A stretch of 64,000 bases of DNA, taken from the NCBI GenBank assembly GCA_022449455.1, contig JAKUPL010000023.1:1-64000 (forward strand), read 5' to 3'. The notes below the pieces were generated by a model. It saw only the letters and a list, made by a program, of their open reading frames with translations. It did no database searches and was not told where the DNA came from. Every line of letters begins with the position of its first letter. Position 1 is the stretch's first letter. Shown one piece after another: positions 52,715 to 61,644 of this stretch. Position numbers and translations under genes: made by a program. Origin of the DNA: Alcanivorax sp. (lineage in GTDB: Bacteria; Pseudomonadota; Gammaproteobacteria; Pseudomonadales; Alcanivoracaceae).

Positions 52715-54780
52715 TCCTCCCCACGCACATCGGAGGCGCCGCCGCCGGCGGTCTCGCGGCGCAGGTGCAGGTATTGCAGATGGCTTTCGAAATGGTCCAC
52801 CACATCCTCGATCAGCTGTTCCCGGGTGTAGCCCATCACGTCATAGCCCAGGCCGCCCTCGCGCAGGTGCACCTCCAGCCGGTAATAGACCGCCCGGCTG
52901 CGCTGGGCGCGGATGGTGAACGATGGCATCGCGCAGGCGCGCGGCCAAAGCTGGTAGGAAAAGTCTTCCTCGCCGCCCAGGTTCACCGTGAACGACAGGT
53001 GCTCCTGGTCACCGTCGCCGCTTTCCACCACGGCCTCGTGGCCTTTCTCCGCCAGCGCCGATTTCACGTCGGCGAACGCCGGCCGGGCCACCTCGTCCAG
53101 GAACTGGCGAACCTGTTTCTGGCCGGGGAAGCTGATCGCCCGGCTCAGCCGGTGGGTCCAATTGGTGTGACCGCGCGGTGAACTGGTGCGCGCCGACAAA
53201 TGGCCGGCCAGGGCATCCCGGTTACTGGCCACCTTCATGCCTTCCACCTTCAGGGCCTTGAACAGCCCGAACATGATCAGGAACAGCACGAACGCGAACG
53301 GCAGCCCCATGATCACCACCGCGCTTTGCAGCGCCTCCAGCCCGTCGGTGGACAACAGGGCCAGGGTGACGATGCCGATCACCGACGCCCACACCACCCG
53401 CATCCAGGCCGGCGCGTCGTTGCTCGGGTCGCGGATAAAGCAGGTCAGATTGGACAACACCAGGGAGCCGGAGTCCCCGGAGGTGATGAAGAACACGATG
53501 GCCAGCACCGTCACCACCACGGTGGTGACCCACACCCAGGGCAAGTTCTCCAGGAACAGATAGATGGCCGAACCCGGGTTGCCCACCGCTTCCTGGCCGA
53601 ATTCCGTGGCGCCGTTCATGACCAGGTCAATGGCGGAGTTCCCCATCACCGACATCCACACCATCATGAAGGTGAGCGGCAGAATCAGGGTGCCGGCCAC
53701 GAACGCGCGGATGGTACGGCCCCGGGAAATACGCGCCAGGAACAGCCCCACGAAGGGACCCCAGGCGATCCACCAGGCCCAGAAAAACACCGTCCAGGTG
53801 TTCAGCCAGTCCTGCGGCGGGTCGAACGCATAAGTGTCAAACGACATCGGCACGAAGCCGGCCAGATAATCGCCCACGTTCATCACCAGGGCGTCGAGCA
53901 GAAAACGGGTATCGCCGGCGATCAGCACGAACATCATCAGCACGATGGCCAGCAGAATATTGAATTCGGAAAGCCGGCGGATGCCTTTATCCACCCCGGT
54001 GACCGCCGAGATGGCGGCGAATACCACGATGGCCACGGCCAGAAGGGCCTGGGTCAGCGTGCTTTCCGGAATGCCGAACATATAGTTCAGCCCGAAGTTG
54101 AGTTGGATGATGCCAATGCCCAGGCTGGTGGCCACACCGAACACGGTGCCCAACACCGCGGCGATGTCCACCGCGTTGCCCACCCCGCCGTAGATGCGTT
54201 TGCCGAAGATCGGATAGAGCGCCGAACGAATGGTCAACGGCAGGCCGTGCCGGTAGCTGAAAAACGCCAGCGACATGCCCACCAGGGTGTAGATGCCCCA
54301 ACCGGACAGCCCCCAATGCAGGAAGGTCAGCTTCATGGCCTCGCGGGCCGCCTCGACACTACCGCCCTCGCCCACCGGCGGCTGCAGAAACTGGGTCACC
54401 GGCTCGACGATGCAATAGAAAATCAGATCGATACCGATGCCCGCGGAAAACAGCATGGCCGCCCAGGTGACGATATTGAATTCCGGCTCGGCGTGATCCG
54501 GCCCCAGCTTGATCGAACCGTAGCGGGAAAAGGCAATCGCGATGACGAACACCAGGTACGCCACCACGGCCAGAAAATAGAACCAGCCGAAGCTGTTGGA
54601 GATCCAGGCGAGCACGCCGTAGATCACCGCACCGGCGGATTCCGTGAAGAACATGGCCCACAAGGAAAACAGCACGATCACGATCACCGAGCCGTAGAAT
54701 ACCAAAGGGTTGATACGATCCTGCTGGTCCAGCGGACCGCTGTCCGAGGACGAGGTGTCCCGGGAAGAGGAAGTGCTCAT
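52711..54780 (-). CDS. betT: BCCT-family choline transporter
   Basis: The 689-residue protein has twelve helices of the BCCT fold, with WAAMLFSAGIGIDLIFYC and the FFWAWWIAWGPFVGLFLARI substrate/ion segment, and a long hydrophilic C-terminal tail of about 180 residues as in high-affinity, osmotically sensing BetT. Start MSTSSSRDTSSSDSG has AAGGAG upstream; an earlier ATG is less likely. It takes up choline for BetA and BetB to make the osmoprotectant glycine betaine. Confidence 0.93.
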   Translation of the reverse strand: MSTSSSRDTSSSDSGPLDQQDRINPLVFYGSVIVIVLFSLWAMFFTESAGAVIYGVLAWISNSFGWFYFLAVVAYLVFVIAIAFSRYGSIKLGPDHAEPEFNIVTWAAMLFSAGIGIDLIFYCIVEPVTQFLQPPVGEGGSVEAAREAMKLTFLHWGLSGWGIYTLVGMSLAFFSYRHGLPLTIRSALYPIFGKRIYGGVGNAVDIAAVLGTVFGVATSLGIGIIQLNFGLNYMFGIPESTLTQALLAVAIVVFAAISAVTGVDKGIRRLSEFNILLAIVLMMFVLIAGDTRFLLDALVMNVGDYLAGFVPMSFDTYAFDPPQDWLNTWTVFFWAWWIAWGPFVGLFLARISRGRTIRAFVAGTLILPLTFMMVWMSVMGNSAIDLVMNGATEFGQEAVGNPGSAIYLFLENLPWVWVTTVVVTVLAIVFFITSGDSGSLVLSNLTCFIRDPSNDAPAWMRVVWASVIGIVTLALLSTDGLEALQSAVVIMGLPFAFVLFLIMFGLFKALKVEGMKVASNRDALAGHLSARTSSPRGHTNWTHRLSRAISFPGQKQVRQFLDEVARPAFADVKSALAEKGHEAVVESGDGDQEHLSFTVNLGGEEDFSYQLWPRACAMPSFTIRAQRSRAVYYRLEVHLREGGLGYDVMGYTREQLIEDVVDHFESHLQYLHLRRETAGGGASDVRGEE

Positions 54781-55034
54781 CCGGTGCTCCTTGAGTGGCA
54801 AGCTTATCGTTGGAAGCAATCCGGAAAGCGGGGCCGGTCAAGCTCGACGGTAGCGAACTCACCGGCGGCCGAGAGCGTCCCGAATCGTGTCGTTCACTCA
54901 AGGATTATCGATAACAAGCGCCGCGGAGCGAAACGAAACAAGGGCCGTGTTACAGCTTTTTACCGCGCCGTGAAGAAGCAATACGCTTTCACCTTTTGCT
55001 GCGCCCACCGGGAAAAAAGCGCGAAACCAACTGC
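54781..55034. other. betT upstream region
   Basis: This 254-base gap separates divergent-less neighbours that both read leftwards. It must contain the betT promoter, but I see no convincing -35/-10 pair and no BetI-type dyad. It is more AT-rich near 54950-55010. No open frame of interest is present on either strand. Confidence 0.4.
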
Positions 55035-55487
55035 TTAAAGAAGCGCCACCAGCGCCAGCGTGAAGACACCGAACAGCAGCGAAAGGCCAAGCAGCGTGCC
55101 CCAGGGAAAAGGTTTCTTTTGTTCCCGTCCCAGTTCGCGCAACAACTCCGCGCGCAGCAAGCGGGTGTTGCGGGTGTTGGCCTTGTAGATGGCGTCGAAG
55201 GCATCGCCCACCACCGGCACCAGGCCACCGACGAAATCGATCAGCATATTGCGCAGCATGCGACGCTGGGTGGCGCCGCTGGCACCGGCTCGCCGTGCTT
55301 CCACCAGCACGTAACCGGACAGCACGAAGCCGGCCAGATCACCGATGCCGGGAATCAGGCCGATCAATGCCTCCGCGCCCAGCTCGAAACGGGTGAATGG
55401 AATACGGAGGCTGGAATCGGTAAAGCGGCTGAAGCGGTCCAGCCGTCGCAGCACCGCCTCCTGTCGGGCCCGGCGTTGTTCATCCAT
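55035..55487 (-). CDS. DUF4112 family membrane protein
   Basis: The 150-residue protein has the DUF4112 core: RIPFTRFELGAEALIGLIPG, GDLAGFVLSGYVLVEARRAG, and FVGGLVPVVGDAFDAIYKAN, followed by a C-terminal helix (LLGLSLLFGVFTLALVALL). The family is of unknown function and has two internal helix hairpins. It starts 13 bases after the speA stop and reads in the same direction, so it is probably co-transcribed. An ATG 19 codons upstream overlaps speA and is less likely. Confidence 0.88.
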   Translation of the reverse strand: MDEQRRARQEAVLRRLDRFSRFTDSSLRIPFTRFELGAEALIGLIPGIGDLAGFVLSGYVLVEARRAGASGATQRRMLRNMLIDFVGGLVPVVGDAFDAIYKANTRNTRLLRAELLRELGREQKKPFPWGTLLGLSLLFGVFTLALVALL

Positions 55488-55500
55488 GGTTTTTCCGCCT

Positions 55501-57378
55501 TCACTCCAGGTAGGTATAGCCGGCGAGCCCGTCACGGATCTCACCGAGAAAACGCTGCCGCTCGTCGTCGCGCAGCTGCGAATGGTGGCAACGTTCTTCC
55601 AGGGTGGCGAGCAGCCGTTCCGGATCGAAGTTCACGTAGCGCAGCACCGAGCTCACGGTGTCGCCCTGGATCGCATGGGTCAGTTCGATCTCACCCTCGG
55701 CGTTCAGGTTCACGTCCACGGAATCGGTGTCGCCGAACAGGTTGTGCATGTCGCCGAGAATTTCCTGATAGGCGCCCACCATGAAAATGGCCAGGTGACC
55801 GTTCAGGGTCTCCGGCAACGGCAGGGTGGCCTCCACGCCCTCGCCGTCCACATATTGGTCGATGCGGCCGTCGGAGTCGCAGGTGATGTCCTGCAGCACC
55901 CCGCGTCGGGTGGCGGGCTGGTCGAGGCCGGACAGGGGCAGCACCGGAAACACCTGGTCGATGCCCCACACATCCGGCACCGATTGGAACACGGAAAAAT
56001 TCACGAACAGCTTGTCGGCCAGCAGTTCATTGAGGCGGTCCAGCAGTTCCCGCTGCTGACGCCGGCGCGGGTCGAGCCGGTCGCGCAGGGCCAGCAGGCC
56101 GTTGATGTAGAGCTGCTCACCGGCGGCGCGGCCCCGGATGTCCAGCTCGCCGTTCAGGTAGCGGCGGTGCAGATCCTGCCAGGCGCCCACCAGCTCCGGG
56201 TAAATCTCCAGCAGATTGACCCCGCCGCTTTCCAGCAGGGCGTTGAGCCGCCACAGCTCGCGCAGCTCGATGCAGTCGTCCGCCGCCGGTTCCGCCACCG
56301 GTGCCGCCGCCATGCGTTCCTCGTCGGTGATATTGAGCAGCAGCACCGCGTGGTGGGCGGTGAGCGCCCGCCCGGACTCGGAGATCAGGTGCGGCTCCGG
56401 CAGGTCGTGGCGGGCGCATTGCTCGGCCAGGGTGTGCACGATGTGCCAGGCGTAATCCGCCAGGTTGTAGTTCATCGAGCAGTAGGAGCGGGAGTGGGTG
56501 CCTTCGTAGTCCACCCCCAGGCCGCCGCCCACATCCACGGTGTCCAGCGCCGCCCCGAGGCCGCGCAGTTCGGTGTAATAGCGGGCGGCCTCGCGCATGC
56601 CGGCTTTGATGTCCTGGATGTTGGCGATCTGCGAACCCAGGTGAAAATGCAGCATGCGCAGGCAGTCCAGCTTGCCGGCGCGGCGACAGTGTTCCACCGC
56701 CTGCAGCAACTGGGGCGCGCTGAGACCGAATTTGGATTTTTCGCCGCCGGTGTTCTGCCAGTTGCCTTTGCCGATGCTCATCAACCGCACCCGCAGGCCG
56801 ATGCGCGGCGCCACTTCCAGGGCTTCCGCCTCCGCCAGCAACATGGGCAGCTCGGACAGTTTCTCCACCACGATCTGCACCTGCAGGCCGAGTTTCTCGC
56901 CCATCAGCGCCAGGCGCAGGTACTCGCGGTCCTTGTAGCCGTTGCAGACCACCGTGTCGCCCGGGTTGGAGAGCGCCAGCACCGCCAGCAGTTCCGGCTT
57001 GGAGCCGGCTTCCAGGCCGACCCGCTCGCCCTCCTCCCGGGCGCGCAGAATCTCGTGCACCACCCGCCGCTGCTGGTTGACCTTGATCGGGTAGACCGGC
57101 GTGTAATGGCCCCGGTAGTCGTGATCCTCGATCGCGCCGCGGAAGGCACCGGCCAGGCGCCGCACCCGGTCACGCAGGATGCCCGAGAAGCGCGCCAGTA
57201 CCGGCGTGCGCAAGCCCGCCGCGCGGCAGGCGGCGAGCACCGCCTCCAGGGTCGCCTCGTCGCCGTCCGCGCCCTGGGGCCGCACCCGCAGACGGCCGTC
57301 ACCGCCGATCCGGAAATAGCCGTCGCCCCAGCGGTCCACATTGTAGATGGCGTCGAACGGGGTAGGGGTCTGACTCAT
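55501..57378 (-). CDS. speA: biosynthetic arginine decarboxylase
   Basis: The 625-residue PLP enzyme has the alanine-racemase-like barrel with the PLP lysine K99 (VYPIKVNQQR), LEAGSKPELLAVLA, HFHLGSQIANIQDI and the active-site Cys/Asp region near PVLPLSGLDQP. It converts arginine to agmatine, the start of putrescine synthesis. It is divergent from speE, 132 bases away, so the two polyamine genes may share regulation. DUF4112 follows. Confidence 0.95.
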   Translation of the reverse strand: MSQTPTPFDAIYNVDRWGDGYFRIGGDGRLRVRPQGADGDEATLEAVLAACRAAGLRTPVLARFSGILRDRVRRLAGAFRGAIEDHDYRGHYTPVYPIKVNQQRRVVHEILRAREEGERVGLEAGSKPELLAVLALSNPGDTVVCNGYKDREYLRLALMGEKLGLQVQIVVEKLSELPMLLAEAEALEVAPRIGLRVRLMSIGKGNWQNTGGEKSKFGLSAPQLLQAVEHCRRAGKLDCLRMLHFHLGSQIANIQDIKAGMREAARYYTELRGLGAALDTVDVGGGLGVDYEGTHSRSYCSMNYNLADYAWHIVHTLAEQCARHDLPEPHLISESGRALTAHHAVLLLNITDEERMAAAPVAEPAADDCIELRELWRLNALLESGGVNLLEIYPELVGAWQDLHRRYLNGELDIRGRAAGEQLYINGLLALRDRLDPRRRQQRELLDRLNELLADKLFVNFSVFQSVPDVWGIDQVFPVLPLSGLDQPATRRGVLQDITCDSDGRIDQYVDGEGVEATLPLPETLNGHLAIFMVGAYQEILGDMHNLFGDTDSVDVNLNAEGEIELTHAIQGDTVSSVLRYVNFDPERLLATLEERCHHSQLRDDERQRFLGEIRDGLAGYTYLE

Positions 57379-57510
57379 GGACTTTCCTTCGGCAACGGAT
57401 GGCGGCGGATAACGTGGTTGTCGGCATTATGCCTGGACGGGCGCTGGCAAATCATCCTTGCCGCCGTACAATGCCGGTCTTTGAGACTTTCACGCAGCGG
57501 ACCCCGTGTT

Positions 57511-58368
57511 ATGGCTACCCAAGACGACAACTGGTTCATCGAACGTTTCGACTCCGCCGGCACCGCCTTCGGCCTGCGCCTCAAGCGCAAGCTGGAAGAG
57601 GCGCGCACGCCCTACCAGCACATCGAGATGTGGGACACCGAGACCTTCGGTTATCTGATGACCATCGACGGCGCCACCATGCTCACCACCCGGGACAACT
57701 TTCTCTACCATGAGATGATGTCCCACCCGGCGCTGTTCAGCCATGCCGGTGCCCGCAACGTGCTGATCATCGGCGGCGGTGACTGCGGTACCCTGCGCGA
57801 AGTCCTGCGCCACGGCGGCGTGGCCAGCGCCATCCAGATCGACATCGACGAGCAGGTGACCCGCTTCTCGGAGAAATACTTCCCGGAACTGTGCGAATCC
57901 AACGACGACCCGCGAGCGGAGCTGCGCTTCGAGGACGGCGTCAAATTCATGCAGGAGTGCGAAGCGGAGCGCTTCGATGTGATCATCGTCGACTCCACCG
58001 ACCCGGTGGGCCCGGCGGAGGGTCTGTTCAAGGCCGAGTTCTTCCGCCATTGCCACCGCGCCCTGGCGGACGGCGGCGTGCTGGTGCAGCAGTCCGAGTC
58101 ACCGCTGCTGCACAGCGACTCCATCATTCGCGACCTGCACCTCAACATGCGCGAGGCCGGCTTCAGCCACACCCGCACCCTGCCGTTCCCGCAACCGGTC
58201 TATCCGAGCGGCTGGTGGAGCTGCACCCTGGCGGGCAAGAACCGGGACGTGGGCGCGTTTCGCGAGGGCGACGCCGCCGGCAAGGACTTCGCCACCCGCT
58301 ATTACAGCGCCGACATCCATCGCGGCGCGCTGGTGCTGCCGCCGTTCATGCAGGACGCATTGTCCTGA
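57511..58368 (+). CDS. speE: spermidine synthase
   Basis: The 285-residue enzyme has the aminopropyltransferase motifs NVLIIGGGDCGTLREVL (SAM-like decarboxylated cofactor site) and VIIVDSTDPVGPAEGLF with the catalytic Asp, plus GYLMTIDGATMLTTRDNF at the N-terminus. It makes spermidine from putrescine. It is divergent from speA. Its stop codon lies in a short palindrome shared with the convergent isomerase gene. Confidence 0.95.
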   Translation: MATQDDNWFIERFDSAGTAFGLRLKRKLEEARTPYQHIEMWDTETFGYLMTIDGATMLTTRDNFLYHEMMSHPALFSHAGARNVLIIGGGDCGTLREVLRHGGVASAIQIDIDEQVTRFSEKYFPELCESNDDPRAELRFEDGVKFMQECEAERFDVIIVDSTDPVGPAEGLFKAEFFRHCHRALADGGVLVQQSESPLLHSDSIIRDLHLNMREAGFSHTRTLPFPQPVYPSGWWSCTLAGKNRDVGAFREGDAAGKDFATRYYSADIHRGALVLPPFMQDALS

Positions 58369-58388
58369 TCGCGGCTTCAGCCGCGATC
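58367..58388. terminator. palindrome holding two convergent stop codons
   Basis: GATCGCGGCT, two bases, then AGCCGCGATC form a perfect ten-pair stem. The speE stop (58366-58368) enters the left arm and the stop of the isomerase gene (58389-58387) enters the right arm. It may end both transcripts, although no T run follows. Its arms resemble those of the palindrome at 39897-39960 (GATCGCG-CT against GATCGCGACT), so it may be a related REP unit. Confidence 0.6.
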
Positions 58389-58983
58389 AGACCGGCTCAC
58401 CGTTGAGGGCCGCCTCGACGAAGTCCAGCCGGTCCTGGCCGAAAAACATCTCCTCGCCGACAAAGAAGGTGGGCGCGCCGAACACGCCGCGCGCCACCGC
58501 CTCCTCGGTGGTTGCCTTGAGGGCGTCCTTGACCGCCGGCGTCTGGGCGCGGGCGGCCCAGTCCGCGGCGTCCAGGCCGGCTTCCGCCAGGGTGCGGCCG
58601 AGCACCTCCGGGTCGGACAGATCCCGCTCTTGCCGCCACAGCCCCTCGAACAGCGCGCGCAGCACGGTGTCGTTCTGGTCGGTGTCCAGCGCCGCCGTGG
58701 CCAGCCGCATGCACATCAGGGTGTTCACCGGAAAATGCGGGTTCATGGTCAGGGTGACGCCATAACGGCGGGCAAAGCGCTGCATGTCATGGCGGCTATG
58801 GCGCCCCTTGGCGGGCACCGCCGCCGGCGAGGCGTTGCCGGTGGCCTTGAACACGCCGCCCAGTAACATCGGCCGGTAGCGCAGGGTGGCGCCGGTACGC
58901 GCCGCCAACGCCGGCGCCTGGGTCCAGGCCAGGTAGGAGGCGGGGCTGCCCACGTCGAAGAAGAATTCCAGGGTCTGGCTCAT
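58387..58983 (-). CDS. 2-hydroxychromene-2-carboxylate isomerase family protein
   Basis: The 198-residue thioredoxin-fold protein has FFFDVGSPASYLAWTQAP (the conserved DxxSP-Y entry), PMLLGGVFKATGN, and GVFGAPTFFVGEEMFFGQDRL. Such DsbA-like, glutathione-dependent enzymes isomerise hydroxychromene carboxylate in naphthalene breakdown, but many homologues in genomes without that pathway act on other substrates. No aromatic ring-oxidation genes are adjacent. It precedes an SDR gene by 28 bases on the same strand. Confidence 0.87.
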   Translation of the reverse strand: MSQTLEFFFDVGSPASYLAWTQAPALAARTGATLRYRPMLLGGVFKATGNASPAAVPAKGRHSRHDMQRFARRYGVTLTMNPHFPVNTLMCMRLATAALDTDQNDTVLRALFEGLWRQERDLSDPEVLGRTLAEAGLDAADWAARAQTPAVKDALKATTEEAVARGVFGAPTFFVGEEMFFGQDRLDFVEAALNGEPV

Positions 58984-59011
58984 CCGTTGTCCTCGCGGTT
59001 CGCAATCGGGT

Positions 59012-59737
59012 TCAGAAGGTTTCCATCCAGGGGCGCAGATCCAGCTCGTGGGTCCAGGCGTCCCGGGGCTGGCTGTGCAGCATCCAGTACTGGTCGGCGA
59101 TGTGGGCCGGGTCGAGAATGCCGTCGCGGTCCTTGAGCGCGTAGCGCTCGGGAAAATTGTCGCGGATAAAGGCGGTGTCGATGGCGCCGTCGATCACCGG
59201 ATGGGCCACATGAATGCCCTCCGGCCCCAGCTCCCGGGCCAGACTCTGGGCCAGCGCCCGCAGCGCGAACTTGGCGCCGGCGAAGGCGCTGAACCCCTTG
59301 CCGCCACGCAAGGACGCGGTGGCGCCGGTGAAGATCAGGGTGCCACGCCCACGCGGCACCATCACCCGCGCCGCCTCCCTGCCGGTCAGAAAGCCGGCGA
59401 AGGCGGCCATTTCCCAGACCTTGCGGTAGACCCGGGCGGTGGTCTCGCGGATCGGGAAGTTCACATTGGCGCCAATATTGAACACCACCGCCTCCAACGG
59501 CCCCACCTGCGCTTCGATGGTATCGAACAGCGCGACCATCTGCGTTTCATCCCGGGCGTCGCAGCCGAACCCACGGGCCTGGCCGCCGTCCGCCCGGATG
59601 GTCTCCAGCAGTGGCGCCAGGTCCGCTTCCCGACGCCGGGTCACACAGGCGGTGTAGCCCTCGCGGGCAAAGCGCCGGGCGATGGCGCCGCCGGTGGCGT
59701 CGCCGGCACCGATTACCAGCATGGCGGGGGTGGGCAT
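59012..59737 (-). CDS. short-chain dehydrogenase/reductase
   Basis: The 241-residue protein is an SDR of altered type: cofactor motif LVIGAGDATGGAIARRF, TRREAD, VFNIGANVNFP in place of NNAG, TGATASLRGG with the Ser, but FAGAKFALRALA where YxxxK is expected, so the catalytic Tyr is replaced by Phe. It may bind a cofactor without the usual chemistry. It is divergent from an HxlR regulator with two candidate operators in between, which should control it. Confidence 0.85.
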   Translation of the reverse strand: MPTPAMLVIGAGDATGGAIARRFAREGYTACVTRRREADLAPLLETIRADGGQARGFGCDARDETQMVALFDTIEAQVGPLEAVVFNIGANVNFPIRETTARVYRKVWEMAAFAGFLTGREAARVMVPRGRGTLIFTGATASLRGGKGFSAFAGAKFALRALAQSLARELGPEGIHVAHPVIDGAIDTAFIRDNFPERYALKDRDGILDPAHIADQYWMLHSQPRDAWTHELDLRPWMETF

Positions 59738-59758
59738 GGTGGCCTCCTTGGTAGTCCA

Positions 59759-59810
59759 TTCTTTTTTGGAACTTATCAGATCGCCCGATAGTGGGTTCTT
59801 TTTTAGAACC
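59759..59810. promoter_or_regulatory. paired candidate HxlR operators
   Basis: Two copies of TTCTTTTTT(G/A)GAAC lie 37 bases apart between the divergent SDR and hxlR genes. The right copy is the perfect dyad GGTTCT-TTTTT-AGAACC (59794-59810); the left copy (59759-59772) keeps the inner arms. HxlR proteins bind such sites as dimers. Position and symmetry suggest regulation of both genes. Confidence 0.6.
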
Positions 59811-59843
59811 TGTCAAACCCGTACACTGGGGACGACTGAAAAC

Positions 59844-60341
59844 ATGGAGAAGCCCGTGCGCTGGCAAGAACTGGATCAGCAACCCTGCTCCCTGGCACGC
59901 AGCCTGGCGGTGATCGGTGATCGCTGGACCCTGATGGTGTTGCGCGACTGCTTTTTAGGAGTGCGCCGCTTCGAGCATTTTCAGAGCCGCCTGGGGGTGA
60001 CCCGGCACGTGCTCAGCGACCGGCTGCGCAAACTGGTGGAGGAAGGCGTGCTCAAGAAAACGCCCTATCAGGAGCGCCCCCGCCGCGAAGAATACCGACT
60101 CACGGACATGGGTCTGGCCCTGCATCCGGTGATCGTGCATCTGGTGCAATGGGGAGACCGGTATCTGGCCGACGAGCGCGGTGCGCCGCTGATTCATGAG
60201 CACCGCCACTGCGGGGAGCGGCTGCAGGCACGGCTCACCTGCGACGCCTGTGGCGAGGTGGTGGGGCCGCACGACGTGCGGGTGCTGCGCAATCCGGCTT
60301 TTGAAGACGACGGGTCGTTACCCGACATCGCCTTTACCTGA
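59844..60341 (+). CDS. HxlR-family transcriptional regulator
   Basis: The 165-residue protein has the HxlR winged helix: QPCSLARSLAVIGDRWTLMV, FGVRR-like LGVRRFEHFQSRLGVTRHVL, RLRKLVEEGVLKK and EYRLTDMG. The C-terminal extension has HRHCGERL and LTCDACGEVV, a possible metal or redox cysteine pair. It probably senses an aldehyde or quinone-type stress and regulates the divergent SDR through the two dyads upstream. Start ATGGAG follows ACTGAAAAC without a strong ribosome site. Confidence 0.9.
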   Translation: MEKPVRWQELDQQPCSLARSLAVIGDRWTLMVLRDCFLGVRRFEHFQSRLGVTRHVLSDRLRKLVEEGVLKKTPYQERPRREEYRLTDMGLALHPVIVHLVQWGDRYLADERGAPLIHEHRHCGERLQARLTCDACGEVVGPHDVRVLRNPAFEDDGSLPDIAFT

Positions 60342-60363
60342 TGTGGCCTTGACCGTGGCGGCG

Positions 60364-60480
60364 TCAGCCGCCAACGATGATCGCCAGGGAACAGGCGGCC
60401 ACGCCAAGCACCAGAATCAACAGGGCCCGCCGCGTCACCATGTTCCAGTCCACCAAGGCCAGTTCTTTGAACAGGCTCAT
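60364..60480 (-). CDS. small membrane peptide
   Basis: A frame of 38 residues opens MSLFKELALVDWNMVTRRA and continues as a hydrophobic helix ending IIVGG. It starts six bases or so after a G-rich stretch (GGGGGGGAC) and ends inside a small hairpin (GGCGGC-GTCA-GCCGCC). The length and hydrophobicity fit a single-helix inner-membrane peptide. It is convergent with hxlR; no family is recognised. Confidence 0.45.
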   Translation of the reverse strand: MSLFKELALVDWNMVTRRALLILVLGVAACSLAIIVGG

Positions 60481-60633
60481 TTTTTGTCCCCCCCGGGATC
60501 GTTTACGCATTGTTACTCACAACCAAAACTGTGATACAAATCACGTTCAGCGATCCTGCTCCGGGGCTCCTCTTCGCACAATACGGCGAAGGCGTGAAGC
60601 GCTCTTCACGCCACTACGAATAAAGCGCGAACC

Positions 60634-61554
60634 TCATCCCCCCGCATTCGAAAGCTGTTGCTGCGCCAACATCGTCATCACCCGCTGCCGCAGCCAGCTG
60701 TGGCCCGGGTCCGCGCTCTGATCCCGGTGCCAGTACAGATGCAGCTCCAGACCCGGCACGTCCGCCGGCAGCGGTTCCGAATGGCTGCCGGCCGGAGCCA
60801 GTTGACGGGCCAGCAGGCCGGGCAGAGTGAGCAGCAGATCGGTGCCCATCACCGTGGCGAGCGCCGCCATATGGTGTTGGCAACGCAGGCGGATGTTGCG
60901 CCGATAGCCCAGCCGCGACAGCCCGAAATCCTCCATGCCCGGCCCCTCCCGCCGGGACGACACCAGCACGTGCTGGGCGGCCAGATAGGCGGGCAGGTCC
61001 AGCTTGCCGGCCAGTGGATGCCCCTGGCGCATCAACACCACCAGGGGGCCGCTCATCACCGGCCGATGCTCGATGGACTCCGGCAGCGGCAGCAGCACGT
61101 CGGCGGCCATGTCCAGGCGTCCGCTGGCCAGTTCCGTGGCCAGCTGCCGCCGGGCCACCGTCATCGATTGCAGTTTCACTCCCGGCGCTTCGTCCACCAG
61201 GCCGGCCAGCAACGGCGGCAGCAGGCAGCCTTCCAGCCCGTCGCGCAGCCCCAGCACGAAAGTGCGTTCCGCCTCGTCCACATCGAAACCGCCCTCGTCG
61301 CTCAGACAGCGTTGCAGGCCGCCCAGGGCATGGCGCACCGGGGTGACCATGGCCCGCGCCCGGCTGGTGGGCACCATGCGCGCGCCCTGGCGCACGAACA
61401 GCGGGTCGTCGAGCCGCTCGCGCAGCCGGCCCAGGGCATGGCTGACCGCCGGCTGGGTCAGGTTGAGCACCCGCGCCGCCCGGGTCAGCGAGCCCTCGGT
61501 GTAGATGGCGTCGAAGACCACGAACAGGTTCAGATCGAAGCGCGACACATGCAT
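60634..61554 (-). CDS. LysR-family transcriptional regulator
   Basis: The 306-residue protein opens FDLNLFVVFDAIYTEGSLTR, with the helix-turn-helix LNLTQPAVSHALGRLRE, as in the NahR/NodD-like LysR branch. The effector domain follows. It is divergent from the phosphatase-SDR pair, with 90 bases between, and may control that pair. A hairpin with nine-base arms (GGCGTGAAG and its complement, 60591-60612) lies beyond its stop. Confidence 0.9.
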   Translation of the reverse strand: MHVSRFDLNLFVVFDAIYTEGSLTRAARVLNLTQPAVSHALGRLRERLDDPLFVRQGARMVPTSRARAMVTPVRHALGGLQRCLSDEGGFDVDEAERTFVLGLRDGLEGCLLPPLLAGLVDEAPGVKLQSMTVARRQLATELASGRLDMAADVLLPLPESIEHRPVMSGPLVVLMRQGHPLAGKLDLPAYLAAQHVLVSSRREGPGMEDFGLSRLGYRRNIRLRCQHHMAALATVMGTDLLLTLPGLLARQLAPAGSHSEPLPADVPGLELHLYWHRDQSADPGHSWLRQRVMTMLAQQQLSNAGG

Positions 61555-61644
61555 AGGATTTATCCCGGATTATTTTCAAGATTCATTAGATTTATTCAAA
61601 ACCGCTCCCTAGCATGAGGTCAAGCTGCACTTCAGGAGGCTTGA

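Noticed and set aside
55345-57510. Long plus-strand open frame of several hundred codons antisense to speA, running in frame into speE
   Set aside because: It is the mirror of a high-GC gene: Gln/His/Arg-rich with no family motif, while speA on the other strand has all PLP-enzyme motifs. Only the speE part beginning at 57511 is real.
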